Assembly: GCA_002943765.1 (NCBI GenBank) | Contig: PQWQ01000001.1 | Span: forward strand, 4,747,501-4,811,500 | Direction: 5' to 3' | DNA from: Psoroptes ovis | Lineage: Eukaryota; Arthropoda; Arachnida; Sarcoptiformes; Psoroptidae | Length of the DNA stretch: 64,000 bases | Made by a program: the position numbers and the translations under genes | Notes under the pieces: generated by a model | What the model saw: only the letters and a program-made list of their open reading frames with translations | Told to the model about the DNA's origin: nothing | Database searches by the model: none | In this document: in pieces, positions 54,501 through 64,000 of the stretch | Layout of the letters: each line of letters opens with the position of its first letter | Numbering within the stretch: the first letter of the stretch is position 1

Positions 54501-57500
54501 TCAAACAGAGAGCTGAAAATATATTTGAAAATCTTCAAAAACAACAAAAATTGAACGAATAAATCGAAAGCCAAAGATCATGACTGTTAACTTTGGAGAA
54601 TTCAAAGGTATTCAATTGAAGATTCCAGCGAGCAACAAAATATCAAACATTTGATTGAAACACATGCACCAGTGATTGGACCAAAATTCAAGAAATTTAA
54701 AATTATTTTGACCGAAACAAAACGGTTCAAAGACATTGGTTCATTTCATTGGACCATTGAAAATGAATTTAGAATAAATTTTGAATGAAAAAGGGTCCAG
54801 TTCGTGCAAAATGGATCATACAAGAGAATGAATAAACAAAACAAAACAATACAAAGCAAAAAATGATGATTTATAAACGTTAGGGTGGTGGTGGTGGTTG
54901 ACGGTGGTGAATAATATGTGAACAAATTTTCAATTGAATTTCACCATTGAAATATTTCAAAAAACGATAAATTCAATGGAAAAACAATTTAAACGTCAGT
55001 TTTTTCGTTTAGGTCTTTGTATTTATACGTATTCAAGCATTTGCATTGAATTCCCATTGAATTTACATTGCATTCAATTGATTTCAGAGCACCGAAAATA
55101 CAAAACAATACAAAACGACAAAAAGACCAAAATATAAAACACCAGCAATTGGCTAAACAAAGAGAGAGCTAATCCTAAATAATTTGACTTGTATTTTGTT
55201 TTTCGCATTGAAAAATTCAATGAATGAATAAACGAATAAATACAAATACGAATAAATAAATAAAAGGTCAAACATGTGTTTGACATGAATTAAAAGTAAA
55301 AAAACCAAACTAAAATTGAATTGAATTCAATTGAAATTGAATGATTGGGAGAGCAAGCCAAAAAATCATTTCGAGGAACCGAGAGGAACTAATTTTTTGA
55401 ATTTTTCCATGGAAAATCTTTGAAAACTTTGACCAGAAAAGATTTCTGACCAGCAAAATGTTTGGGTGTTTTATTTTTATTTTTTTTTTGCTGAATTCAT
55501 TCATTGATCTTATGAGGTCCTTACCACTGAATAATGGCTGGTAATAAACCGTAAGAAAACCACCAAATGCTGGAAATCTTTAAAAATCTTGGATTTCTTG
55601 TTGTTTATTTCAACCGAACCGAAATCTTTTAAATAATTTTTAAATGATTTGTTTGTGATTGAATGGGAAAAGTTTCAATCAAAATTTTTAGTCGAAAATC
55701 GAGCAAATTATAAGCAGATTTTAGCTTTTTTAGCTCTCTGTAAAACCCTCTGTCTCCTTCCTATTTCTCTTAAACATATTTATATCGTATATTTAATACG
55801 TGATACAATTTTCATCTCCGATCATTCATTCATTCAATGATCACTTTAAGACTTTAAATCTTTTACTTGGACAATTTTTCAAATATAAAACTTGTCAAAT
55901 GGTGTACACACAACAACAACAGCATTAAACGGCTAAAAATAACCGAAAAACATATGCGATTAAATATAATTATTATCGTTATTATTAAATATTATTATCG
56001 AATATTGAATATTATCATGGATCAACTAACAAATAAACAATTATTATTGATAGTTTTTTTGCATTCATACATATCAGTAATTGTCACTATCTGTAAAAAT
56101 AACAATTAATCTAAGATATTTTTCTCAAGGAAAAAGTTGAGAAAAAAATATATCACAAATATAAATTGTTTAAAATATAAATTATAAATAAATAAATCTT
56201 ATTATTTGTCAATTATTATCAATTATGATTATTATTTAAACAATCGTTTAGATTCACTTGAATCAATTAAATCGTTGTTCAATTCACATAAAGTTTTTAA
56301 GGTTTTAAGGCTTAATTTCACTTTGAAAAATTTAATCGAACGTTTTTCAATTACAATTCAATTCAATGGTATTTATTTGAATCAAACCAAAAGGTTTTAG
56401 ATCGAAAATAGTGAATGACTGAGATACAAACGATCGATTGAAAACCGAAAAAAAAAAATGACAAACAATCAATAAAATGTTATGAGCAGAAACAAACACA
56501 CAAAAAAGATTATGAGGATTTATTTATTCATTGTTTTGTATATATTGAATGAGGAATGAAACCTGAAACAAAGCTGTGAGAAATTGTTTTTGGCACGGAA
56601 AATTGCTGGTGAAAATTTTTTTTCTGGTATTTTTGGGGTTACTCGCTTATACGTTTATCGGATATATATTGTTCGTTTGGTTCGTATTCAAAAAACGTAT
56701 GGTTCCACGTACACAGGCATACATGGACCATTTGCTAGCTTTGCTTCGTGCATTCAAACATTTAAAAACATTTAATCGACTTATCAGATCAGAAATTTTC
56801 GTTTTGTTCATTGAATTCATAAAGGTAAATCTTCATAAATGAAAATTTAATTGTTGATTGATTGAAGAATAAATAGTTTTTTTTTTTGAATGGAAAATAT
56901 CAATTTAAATTCTCAAACAATTGAATCAAATTTCCTTTTGAATAAATCTGTCAATTTTTTAAGATTTTTCCGTATTAAAAAATCCAAAAATATGATCCGA
57001 TTTACCTGCGAAATAAATATATTACGTAATCCATCATTTATTTTCTTCATTTTTCTTCAGACAAAATTCTCAGAAGAAAAATTATAATTAACGATTGTCA
57101 TAAATCGATTCACCGGTCACAACCGGAGCACTCGTGAACTATGTATATGTGTGGTCAAAGGTGAATTTTGAAAGGCAAAATTTTGCTGACAAAATTCAAC
57201 AAAAATATTTCGGATTAGCAGGTAAAGCAAATTAATCGGATAAAAAATCTGTCATTCGCATATTAATCAATTAATCGATATTCAATTTAAATGAATCGAA
57301 TTTAATTCATTGTTTAAATTATCACATAAATAAATAAATGAATCAATAAATCAATTAATCAATCAATCATTGATCATTTTCAATTATTGATCATCATCAT
57401 CATCATCATATAATCATAACTATTATCATATCTATCATTGCTATTATCGTCATTATCATTATCATCTACAAGTGTTTATTTATTTTTCAATTCACCATAA

Positions 57501-60500
57501 GTAAATGGTCGAAAAAAAAATCAAATCAAATCATTTTATGGCAGTACAATAAAATAATAAAAACACTTTTAAAAGAAAAGCTATGTGATAATATCTGAGT
57601 GAATGATAAGCAAATGAAACCAAAATCAATGATAATCAACCATAATAAACGAATGAATGAATGGAAACACACAACTGACAATAAATAAATGAATTGAAAA
57701 ATGTGGTAGCTTAATGAGTGTGTCTGTATGTGTATGTGATTTAGGGAAACCATTTGAATTTCATTGTGTTTAATGATAACAACACAACTCGACAAACAAT
57801 CAATTTAAATTCATTTTAAATTCAATTCATCGAATATCTTCGACGAACTAATGAACGAAGACAAAATTTTAAATTGATACATTGATTCAATTCAATTCCA
57901 TTCAAAATTTAATGATTATAATCATCATGGTTCAGTATTTATTGGAACACCCACATACAAAAACATAAATTCAATTGTTGAATCAATTCTAATTGATCAT
58001 TGAATCAATGGTCAAACATGTGTTGGTTTGTCATTACCCAAAGTGAAATTGGATTTCAGGGAAAACATAATTTTTTTGGGAAGAAATTCTTGTCAAATTT
58101 TCAATTTTTATGGCTTTTTTTCTTCTTTTTCATTGAATAATAATGACAATAATATTTACACAAATAATAACAAGAAAAAAAAAATTAACAAATTTATGAT
58201 GATCAGGTGCACTGCGTTATGCACAACACAAGGTTTTATGCATGTGTTTGTGTGTTTGTATTTTGCCAATTTTCATTTCATTTCAAATATTTGAATGTTT
58301 GCAAGCCAAAAACATTCCTCATAGAATTTAATGTGAAATTCACCAGTCAGGTGTTTAAGCAATTTCAGGTGTTTATTCATTTTTTTCAAATGAAAACTCG
58401 ACTGAATTGAAGACAATTCTACTCATGGTTAGTTACCTGAGCGATTGGTTTGAATGAATGAATGAATGAATCGGTTGAATCATTCATTCATTTATTTGAA
58501 TTTAAAAATTTGGCAAAATTTACCTGAATTTTTTTCCTGAAGAAACCATCTTAAAAACTCGAAACAAGAATTGTTTTTGTGTCTTTGAATGGTTGAAATG
58601 GTTGTTGTTCAATTCATTAGAACAACCAACACATGTGTATGAGCGCAAGTAACTTGTTTTTCACTTGGAAGAAAAAGAAATATGTGAAGGAAAAATAATT
58701 TGAAAAATTATTTTCTTTTTGTTTTTCATTCATTCATCCATTCAATTCTATGACAAGTAAAATCGACAAAAAAAACCAAATTGAGTTTTTGAGTACAAAC
58801 TACCCTTATACCTTACATATACCTCAAAGAATGCAAAGATGAAATGAAATAAGAAAAATGAAAATTTCTTGTTTTTTCTTCCTTTCGAATTTCTTCTCGC
58901 TGATTAAGGCAAGGTAAGTCAATGCAAACCTTAAACTAAGCCAAGTCAATATGCAATGTAAAATGGCAAAGCAAATCAGGGTAAGTCAAGGTAAGGCTAA
59001 GGTATTCGATTGCCAGCATGTCTGTAAATCGAAAAAAAAATTCATTCACTTTTGAACTAAAAACTACGGTGAAAATAAATTATCAGTGAAGAAAAAAAAA
59101 GTGGCCATCATCTTCATCTTGGTTCATCATCATCACCAGCTCTTCAGCTATTCAAGCAACAAGCGCAACAAGGTTCATCAAAATGATGGTTGGTTTTCTG
59201 TATTTTTTTTGTTTTTTGACAGGTAATTTTTTTTTCTTATCCTCATCATCTTTAAAATGAAATTCCATTTTTTGTTTCTTCTTACAAAAAAAAAAAAAAA
59301 AATCAATGAAACAAACAAACGAGCAAACATGGAATATGGAATGCACAAACACACAAACAGACACAAGCATAGTCTTCAAGACATCATCATGGTATTTCTT
59401 TTGCTCAGTTTGTTGTCTTTAGTTCATTATTTGTTTACTTGTTATTTTAACTTGCTGAGCTGAGCTAAGCTCATCATCATCATCAGTGATTTCAAATGAT
59501 CTTCACAATCGCGCAAGCTTTTCTTATATTCATTCATTCATTGAACATATTTATGTATTTAATATTTTTCTTAAAATATTTGAAGCAAGAAAATCAAATA
59601 TTTAAGAAAATTGTTTTTCGTCTTCGATGACGAAGAAGAACAAGAAGAAATTGTAATACAAAGCAACAAACACCAACAAATACATAGACCAAACATCAAA
59701 CAAAGAGATATGAACAATCTTCCAACATCTTCAAACGAACAAACAACAACAATATCTTCGATCTCTAAGAAAATAGAGGGGAAATGAATACAATTTTCGA
59801 AAAATTGAATTAAAGAAAATTTTCAAAATTGAAAATCTTTGAAAATCTTGAAATTTTGAAATTGTTGATTTGAAATAATGTACACTAACACATACACACA
59901 TACAAACACGAAATATAATGAGAAACAGCATGTGAGAACACATTTAAAATCTTCATCATTCGAAGATTATTATTTTTTCGTTTTTTTTTTTTTTTTTAAT
60001 TGACGATGTTTATTGAATGTGTTTCTTCAAAATATTTCTTGAAATTTTTTTCATTTTTTTTCACAAAAGTTATTGAAATACTTGGAATACCTTTGAAATC
60101 TTGTTCAAAGAAATTTTACATCATCATAAGCAGCATTGAAATGGATTTGAAAATTTGGAAAAAGAAATGGAATTGATTAAAATTGATTGAATAGGAAAAT
60201 AATACTGAAATGAAATAATCTTCAAAACTAATAATGAATCGATGTTTTTTCATTAATCTTTGTTTTAATAAATGAAAATGCAACAAAAACTAATCAGAAA
60301 GTAATCGAAAAAAAAACTAATCCATGTCCTGCATTAAGACATCGATGTATCAGCTTGTATATTCACATGTGTTTGCAATCATATTTCCGTACATTCACAC
60401 ATCACAAGCTCGAAATTGGATGATGCATTCAAATGCCATAAAAAAATAAATGAAAACAAATCAATGATTGAATTTCGATTGAAAGAAATGAGCGAAAATT

Positions 60501-63159
60501 TGTGCATTTTCTTGCTGATAAAACACAATAAAACTGTCAAAGAAATGTTATCGAAACATTTGCGTTGATAACCGCAATAAAATAAGCAAAATGTTCAAAG
60601 CAAATAAAAACTAATCCATCAGTAAATACAATCGAAATTTACCTAAAAAAAATTTAGGTCTCAGGTAGACAATGATTTACAGCAATAATTTATTGCCTTT
60701 TACCACCATTCACACAACTACCTGTAAAATTGTATCGATTATTACTGGTTATTACTGTTTATTTTTATTGGTTAATATTGCCAATTTTATAATTAAAAAG
60801 GTACAAAATAGGCATTAAAAAAGCAAATTTACAAAATGCAAAATGGTTTTACGTATATTTAGATTAAAATCTTTGATTAGTATTGTGTTTATAAGGTGAA
60901 AAATATCAGAAAAAATCAAGTAGCAAATGGAAATTTTTCAAGATTTCCACCTTTTAATTAAAATAGATTTTGGCTAAGTAATTCAAAGATTGTGGCCTAA
61001 TAATCAATGATTTCCATTTAAAATCAAGAAAATTCAAAATTCTTGGGTCGAATTTTACCTCAAAAACACCGCGAAATATACACAAAGGTTTTTTTGCATT
61101 ATAACACATACATTATCAGCATCATTTCACAACTGTTTGAAATAATGCAAATGTTTTTTTTTTGAATGTTTCTTTGGTGAAAATCTTTCTTTTTTTTCTA
61201 ATACAATTTCAAGTGGATTGAAATATAAATAAATAATAATTTACATCATATAAGTAATACAAAAGCAATAAACAACAACAACAACAACAAAAAACCAAGA
61301 TAAGATTTTGACTTTTGATGACCTTTATTTCTTGCTGTGTTCATTAGAGATTAGTTTGGAAAAAAATTTAGTATGAATTTATGCATATTTAAACATTCAA
61401 AGATATTCATAAATTCTTGAGGTAAATTTTTTTTTCGGTTCAATTTGATAAGATTTTTTTTGTGGATTTACTTCGGCATATTCATTTCAAATGTTTAATC
61501 TTTGAGAATAGGATAAAACAAAATTTCCAGAGGTTCTCGTATTTATTCGCTGAAGATATCGGAGGATATCTTAAAAGATTTGGTTCGAAATTATCATTAT
61601 TCAGGTATAAAATAGAGTAGATAAAGCTATCTAAAATTTAAAATATTCTCTTCCATTCATACTACTCATATTCAATCAATGACTTGGCAGTATATAGTGA
61701 GTGTAAAGATGTGTTAAACTGCTAAAATGTCATTTCAGCAGCAAAAAATGAAAATTTAAAGGAAAAAACCTTATCACATATTTGCTGGTCGCTTATTTAT
61801 TTGTTGCTGCTGCTGTTGTTGTTGTTGTTGTCGATAAATTGTACACCAAAATAATTTTTAAGATTACAAAAAATTTGATCCCATAGTAAAGCTATAGGAC
61901 TTAGGAAATATTTTTTCATTTAATTTCAATTCAAATTCACATTTCAATGAAACAAATTAAATGATAAAATGTTTTAGTGTTAGTTTTTCTATTTTAACGA
62001 CAATTTAATGTGAATGTATATTCGCCAGTGCAACCTTATTCACAACTAAATTTGACCTATGAAAATGAAAATACCAATACACACACATCATAAATACTCT
62101 GAGATACACCAAAACACCAATACAAAAATGTGCCATTTTATGTTATATGGTTGATGTCACTAATATTGCACACAAATAAAAGCACCGATGATGTTCATAT
62201 GGGTATTATCTTTGATTCAAAGTCATTCATTTCTATTGATTCATAGTCATGTTCTTATATATTGAAATTAAATTATTGAATCAATTGATTCAATTTCAAA
62301 GCTAAGAAAATGAAAAAAAAATGGAAAAAATCCATAAACAAACAAAGTAAATGCAGAAATATTTCTCTTAGACATGTAAATATTGTTTGTTTTTTTTTCG
62401 TTGACAAATGTCAACACATACACCAATACAAAATATATGAAATTTGACAGCTTTAAATAATGTCAAATTTATAAATAAATAAAATATAAATTTATTTGTT
62501 TGGGATTTGAATTTGTTTGAATGGTGGCAATAAAATAATATTGCTCATAATTCAAATACTTAGGTGTTTCGATTAGGCGAATTGACAGGTTAGGTATTTT
62601 TCACTGGTAATTTCTTTGGTAGAAAAAAAATGTCGTCACCTTGTTCTCTCAAATCATACTCAATTATTATTTTTAGTTTTTGAAGTGTTTTTCAAGAAGA
62701 GATTTCAAGAAATTATTGAATCAGCTGATTCGATTGTAATCAATTAATTATTTTTCAATTATTTAAGGTCTGTTTTTCGTGTTTATGTATGCAGGTATTG
62801 TAAAGGTAGATAGAAAAAAATGAATAAAAACATCGACATACCGAATAACAAACTTGATGATCAGGTGTTGATGCACTATCCGAATGATGACCATGATCAG
62901 AATTACCACCATTACCATTATTTCTACCACCACCACCATCATTACCACCACGACCAATACCGCCTAAACCACCATTCGATGATGATGAACCACCGCCAAG
63001 ACCGACGCCTGGCGGTCCACCACTACCATTACTTGAACTATTATTTGTATCACCGAGATCAGGTTTTGTATCCCGTTCATCGATGACCAAATCGATGGGC
63101 ATTTTACCCTTTAAACAGCTAATATAACGTTGACAAAAATTGTCACATAATTCATGTAC
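21506..63159 (-). CDS. hth: Homothorax/Meis TALE homeodomain protein, 3' part (5' exons outside window)
   Basis: Seven exons on the minus strand: 63159-62842, 44233-44092, 29473-29334, 29234-29158, 21830-21772, 21698-21603 and 21522-21506. Junctions are GT-AG and in phase, giving 282 residues plus stop. Exon 1 here carries the end of the MEIS domain (HELCDNFCQRYISCLKGK then MPIDLVIDERD). The TALE homeodomain is split over three exons: [20 protein letters not shown], then HPYPSEDQKKQLAQDTGLTI, then FINARRRIVQPMIDQ. It has the three-residue Pro-Tyr-Pro loop extension and Ile at position 50. By family, Hth/Meis binds Exd/Pbx through the MEIS domain, brings it into the nucleus and acts as a Hox cofactor. 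The N-terminal MEIS half must lie beyond 64000. Introns of 18.6, 14.6 and 7.3 kb alternate with three of 72-99 bases. Confidence 0.93.
21603..21698 (-). CDS. hth: hth exon: post-homeodomain segment
   Basis: Encodes DLGSSLGSAGSAYSPDPNMG and YLMDSSQQFRTP, comparable with the AYSP-x-MG-x-x-MD-x-QQ region of Meis2. Acceptor TTGTCACTATAG, donor GTAATA, intron of 73 bases upstream. Confidence 0.85.
21772..21830 (-). CDS. hth: hth exon: end of recognition helix
   Basis: Encodes (W)FINARRRIVQPMIDQSNRA, invariant in Meis/Hth proteins, between acceptor AATTTAACAG and donor GTAATG. Reached across a 7.3-kb intron that interrupts the recognition helix. Confidence 0.95.
24135..24168. repeat. Short imperfect hairpin
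   Basis: GTGTT-T-GTCCA (24135-24145) faces TGGAC-ATG-AACAC (24156-24168) across a 10-base loop. Two 5-bp stems are separated by a small internal loop. It follows CGCGGGGG, an unusual G run for this background. It lies in the 7.3-kb hth intron; no function known. Confidence 0.5.
27778..27799. repeat. Perfect 22-bp CpG-rich palindrome
   Basis: CGTCGTCGATC followed directly by its reverse complement GATCGACGACG. It is continued by further ACG units to about 27805. Conspicuous as the CpG-densest point in the hth introns. Confidence 0.9.
28178..28217. repeat. AAT/ATT inverted trinucleotide repeat
   Basis: A run of AAT units turns directly into a run of ATT units, giving an almost perfect A/T palindrome of about 40 bases. 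A run of about 25 A follows at 28298-28322. Both are simple-sequence features of the hth intron. Confidence 0.85.
29158..29234 (-). CDS. hth: hth exon: TALE loop and helices 2-3
   Basis: Encodes HPYPSEDQKKQLAQDTGLTI and LQVNN plus two bases of the Trp48 codon. It is separated from the previous exon by a 99-base intron. The donor is GTAAGT. Confidence 0.95.
29334..29473 (-). CDS. hth: hth exon: acidic linker and homeodomain helix 1
   Basis: Encodes GDASIGSGDGTG, six Asp, RSKKRQKKRG and [19 protein letters not shown], ending before GTAATT. An alternative acceptor 12 bases upstream (exon start 29485) keeps the frame and inserts Ser-Phe-Leu-Gly. Basic RSKKRQKKR is the homeodomain N-terminal arm. 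Confidence 0.93.
33430..33600. repeat. Degenerate 11-13 bp minisatellite-like patch
   Basis: Read on the minus strand, GATGGYT-type words recur: GATGGTTCAAAT, TGGTTCAAA, GATGGCTTGTA, GATGGTTCAGA, ATGGCTGCAAAT and GATGGCTGTAAAT. The spacing is mostly 9-13 bases. Frames stay open through it on both strands (94 and 91 codons), which I read as a consequence of the repeat and not as a gene. Confidence 0.5.
35007..35080. mobile_element. Mariner-type MITE, 74 bp with TA target duplication
   Basis: The left end GGTTGTTCGGAAAGTT and the reverse complement of the right end, GGTTGTCCGAAAAATT, match at 13 of 16 bases. TA flanks both sides (35005-35006 and 35081-35082), the signature of Tc1/mariner insertion. 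Internal length is only about 42 bases with no coding capacity. Mariner relationship is inferred from TIR style and TA flanks. Confidence 0.7.
39059..39157. repeat. Long inverted repeat with TTCA/TGAA arms
   Basis: The left arm (39059-39097) begins GTTCAAATTAGTCAA and continues with CATT repeats. The right arm (39124-39157) is AATG repeats ending TTGAATTTGAAC. The unique outer parts (GTTCAAATT and AATTTGAAC) also pair, so the stem is about 34 bp and not just facing microsatellites. The loop (39098-39123) contains an AT-rich near-palindrome. Confidence 0.75.
41286..41313. promoter_or_regulatory. Perfect 9-bp stem hairpin enclosing ATGCAAAT octamer
   Basis: TTTCACCAG (41286-41294) and CTGGTGAAA (41305-41313) are perfect reverse complements. 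The 10-base loop TATGCAAATG contains the POU-factor octamer ATGCAAAT. It lies in the 14.6-kb hth intron. A regulatory role is inferred only from the motif. Confidence 0.4.
43013..43050. repeat. Dispersed fragment related to the 35/36-bp array
   Basis: ATCAAAAGGCTATAGT (43014-43029) closely matches the unit junction ATCAAAGGCTATAGT. ACACGGCTATTTTC follows shortly after. It lies about 23 kb from the array, in a different intron. Confidence 0.4.
44092..44233 (-). CDS. hth: hth exon: linker before the homeodomain
   Basis: Acceptor TTGTGTACAG, then 142 bases encoding RPPSQSLNSYAHGLHDDVRS and PNGSTGTPGPLSQQPSSQQS and on, ending before GTATGTGC. RPPS-SL, DDVRSP and STPGPLSQQP-like blocks are shared with fly Hth. 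The exon ends with one base of a Gly codon. Confidence 0.9.
46803..46816. repeat. Perfect 14-bp palindrome ACCGAAATTTCGGT
   Basis: A perfect palindrome inside a locally less A+T-rich stretch (46740-47080) of the large hth intron. It is flanked by AAATTTCT and GGAAATTCT. Confidence 0.8.
47421..47550. repeat. GATA and GAAAT microsatellites
   Basis: Five GATA units lie at 47421-47440 and GAAAT pentanucleotide units at about 47509-47550, separated by a T run near 47467-47480. Simple-sequence repeats in the hth intron. Confidence 0.85.
53242..53472 (+). pseudogene. Possible fossil of an LTR-retrotransposon integrase core
   Basis: A 76-codon frame whose composition differs from the surrounding low-complexity ORFs. 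Its C-terminal half, with FINELCEIFMNYLGC and later Y-H-P, has the spacing of the integrase-core segment around the second catalytic Asp in Ty3/gypsy or related elements. The catalytic Asp-x-Gly is not intact and a stop follows directly after Y-H-P-A. No LTRs, reverse transcriptase or protease remain nearby. The identification rests on pattern memory and is tentative; an orphan exon or chance ORF is the alternative. Confidence 0.35.
60641..60660 (-). promoter_or_regulatory. Candidate recursive-splicing ratchet site
   Basis: On the minus strand CCTAAATTTTTTTTAG is followed at once by GTAAAT, an acceptor joined to a donor with no exon between. It lies about 2.2 kb into the 18.6-kb hth intron, on the coding strand. 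The match to the fly ratchet consensus is good at the tract and AG-GTAA but not perfect at the donor's fifth base. Confidence 0.3.
62842..63159 (-). CDS. hth: hth exon: C-terminal MEIS (HR2) domain and Gly/Ser/Asn linker
   Basis: Acceptor TTTTAAAAG lies just before GTACATGAATTATG. The exon encodes VHELCDNFCQRYISCLKGK and the MPIDLVIDERD block, then a linker dominated by Gly, Ser and Asn, then a HSDSASTPDHQ segment close to fly Hth. The donor used here is GTATGT after TCG (GT at 62841-62840); a second phase-compatible site, GTTTGT, lies 12 bases earlier. The exon begins in phase 0. Confidence 0.9.
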
Positions 63160-64000
63160 CTTTTAAAATTGGGGTAAAAAACAGATAAAAAGTGATTAGA
63201 AAACAAAATTTACACAGAGACAAAAAATAATTATCATTATCATATTTAAAATTTTAATTAAACGATTCAAATATCATTAACAAATATTAATGATAAAAAT
63301 GAAATGAAATAAATTTGCCGAACACACACATACAGACACACAGACATCCACACTTACATTACACTTCAATATTGATATCAATAAATGAAATCAAAATCAC
63401 ATTAAATCAAAATGAAAATAAATAAATTATCATAATGAATTTCAAAATATGCAAATATCAATTTGAAAAAATTTTCAATTTACTTGTGAATTGTATTTAT
63501 TTGATTAAATCAATTGAAATTATCATTATTTTTTTCTTCATTCAAAATGATAATTACAAATTCAACCGCTCAATCATTCATTCATTCACAACACACACAC
63601 ACACACACAAACACTTGTACTTGTCAACAGACAATAAATCATATATCATTCGATTCAGCCGAAAAAAAATAAATAAAAATAAGCTAAGCAAGGGTGAAAC
63701 CTTTGAAGCCTTTGAATACAAATGATAATGATTACAATGTTGAACATTGTTCAGCATCAATTACATTAATTCGACAATGAATGCAATCAATTTTAAGCTT
63801 TGAATTGAAGAGCAATACCTCATAAAAAATTTTCAAAGGTAAATACAAAGTCATTGATGTACAAAGTAATTGTATTGATCATTGATAATTGAAAATTCAA
63901 ATCACATATGATTGATCAAAGTAATTGAAAAACAACGCACACACAAGCACACTGTAGATTCACAAGTTATCATCATCCTCATCAAATCATTCAAAATCTT
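63160..64000. other. hth intron continuing past the window edge
   Basis: Begins with the acceptor of the MEIS-domain exon and runs to the window end. The exons encoding the N-terminal MEIS half must lie further right. CA-repeat tracts occur at about 63319-63345 and 63590-63610. No coding exon seen. Confidence 0.7.

Larger units (their letters stand above)
44234..62841. other. hth intron, 18.6 kb
   Basis: No nested gene recognised with confidence. Contents noted: a 14-bp palindrome in a less A+T-rich patch at 46740-47080, GATA units at 47421-47440, GAAAT units at about 47509-47550, ACC units at 52082-52099, a possible integrase fossil at 53242-53472, a TM-like non-ATG frame at 56576-56842 and a ratchet-type splice sequence at 60641-60660. 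Poly-T/A, CAA and TTCA microsatellites are common. Confidence 0.6.

Noticed and set aside
56576..56842. 88-codon membrane-like plus-strand frame
   Set aside because: Starts at GTG, has no ATG in a sensible place, and the overlapping frame is equally open. No recognised family.

Overview
The window reads as an animal nuclear genome: strongly A+T-rich, with short GT-AG introns of roughly 60-100 bp, long introns in one developmental gene, and homopolymer-rich (His, Asn, Gln, Ala, Ser) protein segments. The gene set (scarecrow/NKX2-1 type homeobox, HEATR5B, FAM50/XAP5, homothorax/Meis) is arthropod-like. The compact, very A+T-rich style suggests an acariform (astigmatid) mite such as a dust or mange mite. 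That placement is inference from style and remembered protein families, not from a search.

Layout. 1-3463: no gene recognised. 3464-3619 (+): a 51-residue single-membrane-span small ORF directly after a splice-acceptor-like sequence. 4499-4598: a small element with inverted ends. 5389-7816 (-): NK2-class homeobox gene, scarecrow type, in four exons, whose 5' end may lie further upstream. 9242-16207 (-): complete HEATR5B-like gene rebuilt from seven exons (2102 codons), all junctions in phase. 16208-16455: short divergent promoter. 16456-17568 (+): intronless FAM50/XAP5 gene with a poly(A) signal at 17717. 17757-20415: a large tandem array of 35/36-bp A-tract units (roughly 75 copies), followed by degenerate copies in the opposite orientation (20437-20565). 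21506-63159 (-): the 3' seven exons of homothorax/Meis spread over about 42 kb; the 5' exons lie beyond the right edge. Its three large introns (18.6, 14.6 and 7.3 kb) fill the right two thirds and hold microsatellites, palindromes, a 74-bp mariner-type MITE and a possible retrotransposon-integrase fossil, but no convincing nested gene.

Functionally the window mixes two developmental transcription factors (scro: brain/pharynx class; hth: Hox/Exd cofactor) with two housekeeping genes, HEATR5B (AP-1/endosomal trafficking) and FAM50 (spliceosome-associated), which share a head-to-head promoter. The most unusual items are the array with its inverted flank and dispersed relatives, the unannotated microprotein ORF, the tandem splice acceptor and twin donors in hth, and several precise hairpins inside the hth introns. 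No CRISPR, rRNA or convincing tRNA was found.
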